DNA from: Bacteroidales bacterium
Lineage (GTDB): Bacteria > Bacteroidota > Bacteroidia > Bacteroidales > JAADGE01
Assembly: GCA_024762915.1 (NCBI GenBank)
Contig: JANTGL010000107.1
Span: 1 to 8,598, forward strand
Length of the DNA: 8,598 nt
Reading direction: 5' to 3'
Part shown: piece by piece, positions 7,201 to 8,598 of the stretch
Position numbering within the stretch: the stretch's first letter is position 1
How the letters are laid out: every line of letters begins with the position of its first letter
Translations under genes and position numbers: made by a program
Notes under the pieces: generated by a model
What the model was told of the DNA's origin: nothing
What the model saw: the letters and a program-made list of their open reading frames with translations, nothing else
The model's database searches: none

Positions 7201-7573
7201 TAAATCTTCTTGCTGTTTCTTTAATAACCGCAAATGCTTGAGGCAAAATTTCATCTAATTTTTTCTCAATTTTATTATCAATTTCATCTTCAAGTTTATC
7301 AATTCGTTTATAAACTTCTTCGCGTTCGGTTAAATCAAATTTATCTTCTTCAATATCCTTTTTAAGATTGTCTATTTCAGTTTGTTCCGTACTGAAATAG
7401 TCTTGAATTTCCTTTTTAAGTTCCTGTGTTTTATTACGCAGTTGATCATTTGATATGCTTGAAAGTTTATCAAATTCATCATTGATAATTTTGATTATCG
7501 GTTGTATTTTTTTTAGATCTTTTTCGGATTTATTTCCGAGTAAAGTTCCGAGAATTTTATCTACTATTGCCAT
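4220..7573 (-). CDS. secA: Preprotein translocase ATPase SecA
   Basis: Motor ATPase that drives unfolded preproteins through SecYEG at the inner membrane. Key motifs: Walker A ATGEGKT (194-200), DEVD (301-304) followed by DDARTPLIISG, VDEQTGR (525-531), AGMTGT (577-582), NMAGRGTD (694-701), QLRGRAGRQGD (730-740) and the scaffold motif IDTSWKEHL (968-976). At 1117 residues it is about 200 longer than the E. coli protein (901). One cause is a charged, probably coiled-coil insertion at about 55-115, which shifts the Walker lysine to 199 from 108. Extra residues in the preprotein cross-linking region also contribute. The C-terminus keeps IGRND (1081-1085) but lacks the usual zinc-binding cysteines; instead it has a basic YKNGSVKEGKYKK segment. 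It lies 35 bp after the membrane protein gene on the same strand and may be transcribed with it. No clear terminator follows. Confidence 0.98.
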   Translation of the reverse strand: MAIVDKILGTLLGNKSEKDLKKIQPIIKIINDEFDKLSSISNDQLRNKTQELKKEIQDYFSTEQTEIDNLKKDIEEDKFDLTEREEVYKRIDKLEDEIDNKIEKKLDEILPQAFAVIKETARRFKEKEKIEVSANDYDRELAVNREDIVISGNKAVYHNRWRAGGTTITWDMVHYDVQLVGGIILHQGKIAEMATGEGKTLVATLPVFLNALTGRGVHMVTVNDYLAKRDAEWMGTLYEFHGLRVDCIDKHEPNSESRRNAYRADITFGTNNEFGFDYLRDNMALSPEDLVQRRHNYAIVDEVDSVLIDDARTPLIISGAVQNRGQSQDEELFKELRPKVVQLYSNQKKLVTKLLSDAKKMINSDDKKEQEQGAIYLLRAHKGLPKNTAIIKFLSEEGMKTLLLKTENVYLAENAKRMPEITDELYFVIDEKNNSIELTDKGIDLISTEVEEKDFYVLPDIGSEIADLEQSDLSEKEKLKAKDDLLADYSTKTVRVHAMNQLLKAYAMFEKDVEYVVIDNQVKIVDEQTGRIMEGRRYSDGLHQAIESKENVKVEASTQTYATVTLQNYFRMYHKLAGMTGTAETEAKEFWDIYELDVTVIPTNLPIIRDDRHDKVFKTKREKYNAVIYEINDLVKEGRPVLVGTTSVEISELLSKMLKIRKIEHNVLNAKLHKREADIVAEAGKKAVVTIATNMAGRGTDIKLDPEVKEAGGLAIVGTERHDSRRVDRQLRGRAGRQGDPGSSQFFVSLEDDLMRMFGSDRISKLMDRMGLEDGEVIQHPMISKSIERAQKKVEENNFGIRKRLIEYDDVMNSQREVVYKLRRHALHGERLGADLANMIYDTCTSVVNNNYGYDFEDFKMDLFRTLAVESPVDEEEFREGKPDELTDKIFKLVIEDYKRRKENIIEQAFPVIKNVYETMSGQYKNIDVPITDGINVYHIIVNLEKAYNSKGKEVAVEFEKQIVLSTIDTSWKEHLREMDDLKQSVQNASYEQKDPLLIYKFESYELFKNMLDSNNRAVVNALLKAKLFTQDPGNIQQGRVQKLDLSKYDTEKEEYEQQAAGQSQGNQNKKVQPVRVEKKIGRNDMVKVKYKNGSVKEGKYKKLLIDIENGDAVLIE

Positions 7574-7608
7574 GTTTAACTATATATTATATGTTATTAT
7601 TTATGAAT

Positions 7609-8226
7609 CTATTTTATTACGTGTTCTTTTGATTGTATTTGCTTAATAAAAAATATTAAAGCAAAAACTAAGGGTATAACAGTGATATAATTTATTTTAG
7701 AAAGCATGTTATTAATTTCAGATATCTCTATATTTAAAGTAATAACGTTTCTAACCAAAATCCAATCTGTCGTATTTAATATTAAAATTATGATTAAATA
7801 ACTTAAAACAAATACTTTAAAATGGATTATATTAATTTCTGATTTCTTTACTTTTAATAATTGAATTGCAATAGTTGCCAAAATAATATATAAAGCAATG
7901 TATAAAATTGTATATATTACGGGAAAATACGAAACCGAGTACATACTTCCGGTCATGTATGCAGAGAATAAAAATATGATTTCAATTACAAGATAAGAAA
8001 AAGTAAGTTTATCAATATTAACGGGACTAAATTCTTTAATCAGTTGGGATGCCGAATAGAATATAAAAAACAGAGCTGAAATATGAATGGATCTTAAAAT
8101 ATACGAAAAAAACGAAAATTGAGAAAATCCAATAATATTAAATGAATTAATGAAATACAAAGTAGAAATAAAGATTACAATCACACTACTTAATATGCCT
8201 ATTATTTTATATGTGTCTCTATTCAT
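7609..8226 (-). CDS. Six-helix integral membrane protein of unknown function
   Basis: I do not recognise this 205-residue protein. It is mostly hydrophobic, with six likely membrane helices at about 7-27, 44-62, 74-92, 102-124, 135-153 and 179-195, and short, partly basic connecting loops (KVKKSE after helix 4). No signal peptide, enzyme motif or transporter signature is visible; it is rich in Ile, Phe, Ser and Tyr. The start ATG at 8226 lies 6 bp after the pepT stop, and the gene ends 35 bp before secA, so co-transcription with pepT, and perhaps secA, is likely. The ordinary spacing and lack of other open frames on this stretch support a real gene. A role beside secA cannot be inferred from position alone. 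Confidence 0.75.
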   Translation of the reverse strand: MNRDTYKIIGILSSVIVIFISTLYFINSFNIIGFSQFSFFSYILRSIHISALFFIFYSASQLIKEFSPVNIDKLTFSYLVIEIIFLFSAYMTGSMYSVSYFPVIYTILYIALYIILATIAIQLLKVKKSEINIIHFKVFVLSYLIIILILNTTDWILVRNVITLNIEISEINNMLSKINYITVIPLVFALIFFIKQIQSKEHVIK

Positions 8227-8232
8227 TTATGC

Positions 8233-8598
8233 TTATTTATTATGAACTATTTTAGTAATATTCACAATAACTTCAACTGCTTTAATCATAGAATCTAAAG
8301 AAATATATTCATAAACTCCGTGAAAATTATGTCCGCCGGTAAAAATGTTAGGGCAGGGAAGTCCCATATATGATAATCTTGAACCGTCCGTTCCGCCTCT
8401 GATAGGTTTTATTTTCGGTTTAATATCGGCATCAAGCATTGCTTGTTTTGCTGTTTCAACAATATGATATACAGGTTCAATTTTTTCACGCATGTTGTAA
8501 TAACTGTCTTTCATCTCAATTGAAATAATTTCGTTATGATGAGATTTATTCAACAAATCGGTAACAGCCGTAACATGTTTTTTCATGTCTTCAAATTT
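8233..8598 (-). CDS. pepT: Peptidase T, 3' part (5' end outside window)
   Basis: Cytoplasmic M20-family aminotripeptidase that removes the N-terminal residue from tripeptides using two zinc ions. Only the last 121 codons are here; the frame is open to the right edge (...KFEDMKKHV), so the ATG at 8586 is internal. Family motifs seen are DSYYNMREK, IRGGTDGSRLSYMGLPCPN and FTGGHNFHGVYEYI. By comparison with E. coli PepT the last motif carries the C-terminal zinc-binding histidine. The TAA stop is 6 bp before the next gene on the same strand. Confidence 0.95.
   Translation of the reverse strand, partial: KFEDMKKHVTAVTDLLNKSHHNEIISIEMKDSYYNMREKIEPVYHIVETAKQAMLDADIKPKIKPIRGGTDGSRLSYMGLPCPNIFTGGHNFHGVYEYISLDSMIKAVEVIVNITKIVHNK

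Overview
The window looks like chromosomal DNA of an AT-rich member of the Bacteroidota. The reasons are the GdhA, Era, SecA and PepT sequence types, a SecA of over 1100 residues with lineage-type insertions, a signal peptide ending in ...FGQ, the lack of clear Shine-Dalgarno sites, and a TAnnTTTG-type -7 box. No rRNA, tRNA or CRISPR array was seen.

Layout. At the left edge is the 3' end of a glutamate dehydrogenase gene on the + strand. It converges on era (minus strand), and a 13-bp hairpin terminator lies between them. Everything else is on the minus strand. Reading in the direction of transcription, from the right edge leftward: the 3' end of pepT, a six-helix membrane protein of unknown function 6 bp later, secA 35 bp later, a 1.4-kb inserted block, an MltD-type lytic transglycosylase, and era. 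The 139-bp gap between the transglycosylase and era holds a small multi-hairpin palindrome that may be a dispersed repeat.

The unusual part is positions 2705-4113, between secA and the transglycosylase gene. It has the anatomy of an integron gene cassette: one gene with its start near one edge, and just past its stop a ~125-bp imperfect palindrome with attC-like architecture (outer GTT/AAC boxes, an unpaired spacer, a 19-bp inner stem with a single bulged G, and a large variable loop). The cassette's first seven bases at one edge (GTTGGCG) are the exact reverse complement of the outer box of the palindrome at the other end (CGCCAAC), as expected if the block once existed as a circle. The cassette gene is almost free of CCG/CGG triplets, which are common in its neighbours, so it looks foreign. 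No integrase is in the window. The DNA into which the block inserted seems to carry its own smaller palindromic box pair (TATTAAC ... GTTAATA) and a possible promoter that the cassette may have captured, leaving the transglycosylase gene only 22 bp of its original leader.

The cassette gene encodes a putative exported or outer-membrane protein with an HEEGH zinc-metallopeptidase motif and a beta-rich C-terminal half. I do not recognise the family. The surrounding genes are housekeeping: nitrogen assimilation, ribosome maturation, peptidoglycan turnover, protein export and peptide breakdown.
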